Positions 63,651 to 64,000 of a stretch of 64,000 nt of DNA are shown here, one piece after another (position 1 is the stretch's first letter; each line of letters starts with the position of its first letter). This stretch comes from Chryseobacterium sp. MYb7 (GTDB lineage Bacteria > Bacteroidota > Bacteroidia > Flavobacteriales > Weeksellaceae). The notes under the pieces were generated by a model. It had not been told where the DNA came from. It saw only the letters and a program-made list of their open reading frames with translations, and made no database searches. The stretch covers positions 50,607 through 114,606 of the forward strand of contig NZ_PCOU01000008.1 of the NCBI RefSeq assembly GCF_002979455.1, read 5' to 3'. A program made the position numbers and the translations under genes.

Positions 63651-64000
63651 ATGAAATTAAGTTTAGCAATTGTTGCATTTGCTTTGGCAATTCCTTCTGC
63701 CACTTATGCACAAGACTCAATAGCAGTTTCAAAAGGAGAGTATCCCAATACATTTTCTTCAGGATCTGCTAATGTTTCCCCATTTACCAATAAGTCTAAA
63801 AGATTTAATGACTGGTCTATTTCAGTAGGAGCAGGTGTTCCGCTTCTTCAGTCAGCAGATTTGACTTCAATTAAAAATGGTAATGGTAAAAATCTTTTTG
63901 GATATTCAGCTTATGTGAGTATCGATAAAGCAATTACCCATGCTTTTGGGATCAATTTACAATATGACAGAGGTGAAACCAGACAAGGATGGTTCAATAC
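63651..64000 (+). CDS. Outer-membrane protein paralogue (cut by the right edge)
   Basis: From the ATG at 63651, 116 codons are visible: MKLSLAIVAFALAIPSATYA signal, then YPNTFSSGSANVSPFTNKSK and WSISVGAGVP, closely matching the preceding protein. The C-terminus lies outside the window, so it is not known whether it carries an OmpA domain. The 53-nt gap to the first gene supports tandem duplication. Confidence 0.8.
   Translation, partial: MKLSLAIVAFALAIPSATYAQDSIAVSKGEYPNTFSSGSANVSPFTNKSKRFNDWSISVGAGVPLLQSADLTSIKNGNGKNLFGYSAYVSIDKAITHAFGINLQYDRGETRQGWFN

Overview
The window looks like chromosome of a Bacteroidota bacterium, most likely Chryseobacterium or a close Weeksellaceae relative. The evidence is low GC, several proteins with type IX secretion (T9SS) C-terminal sorting tails, DUF4290 and DUF4295 genes, DUF6443-type Rhs proteins, promoters of the Bacteroidota type (TTG, about 20 nt, TAnnTTTG), and palindromic intergenic repeats typical of that genus. 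This is inferred from gene content; no 16S gene or other marker is present.

Positions 1 to about 10.9 kb are the right end of an integrative element, AT-rich and almost entirely on the minus strand. The tyrosine integrase (9283-10752) sits at its edge, with an excisionase-like HTH protein, a BT4734-like/VirE_N protein, a DUF5131 (Gp37/Gp68) protein and small hypothetical genes. Its most interesting cargo is a probable retron at 1331-5376. It has a consensus promoter, a long ncRNA bounded by an 18-bp a1/a2 stem, a 78-aa helical protein, an XRE-type HTH protein, a retron-type reverse transcriptase (NAxxH, YVDD and ITG motifs), a 43-aa mini-ORF, an HNH-like protein and a GIY-YIG-like protein. 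All are co-directional and tightly packed or overlapping, which suggests a defence system with two nuclease-like effectors. I do not recognise this combination.

11-20.6 kb is a surface/secreted block: a T9SS propeller-type protein carrying an in-frame repeat insertion, two very large Rhs-type proteins and a partner lipoprotein. 20.6-32.7 kb is mixed housekeeping and stress functions: katG with a visible OxyR-like operator and promoter, a haem-binding protein and a DCC oxidoreductase, a secreted alpha-amylase, DUF4290-murA (MurA has Asp in place of the fosfomycin-target Cys), a stand-alone NIL-domain protein under a palindromic operator, a YiiX-like hydrolase, a two-component system and an RhtA-like exporter.

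32.9-42 kb holds a magnesium locus (leader peptide, hairpin, mgtC, MgtA/B-type P-ATPase) followed on the same strand by a heavy-metal RND efflux operon (adaptor, CusA/CzcA pump, TolC-type channel). The leader peptide MDSDPYSNYQS and the following hairpin recall the mgtL attenuators of enterobacteria.

42-64 kb is mostly core genome: exported hypothetical proteins, two T9SS proteins, an aminotransferase, murB, proC, VanZ-like, HxlR, lnt, the rpmB-rpmG-DUF4295 operon, a RidA-like protein, ftsY, a GlsB-like protein, sppA, folK and two tandem outer-membrane proteins, the second cut by the window edge. No tRNA, rRNA or CRISPR array was seen. Gene calls rest on reading motifs by eye; no database search was run.
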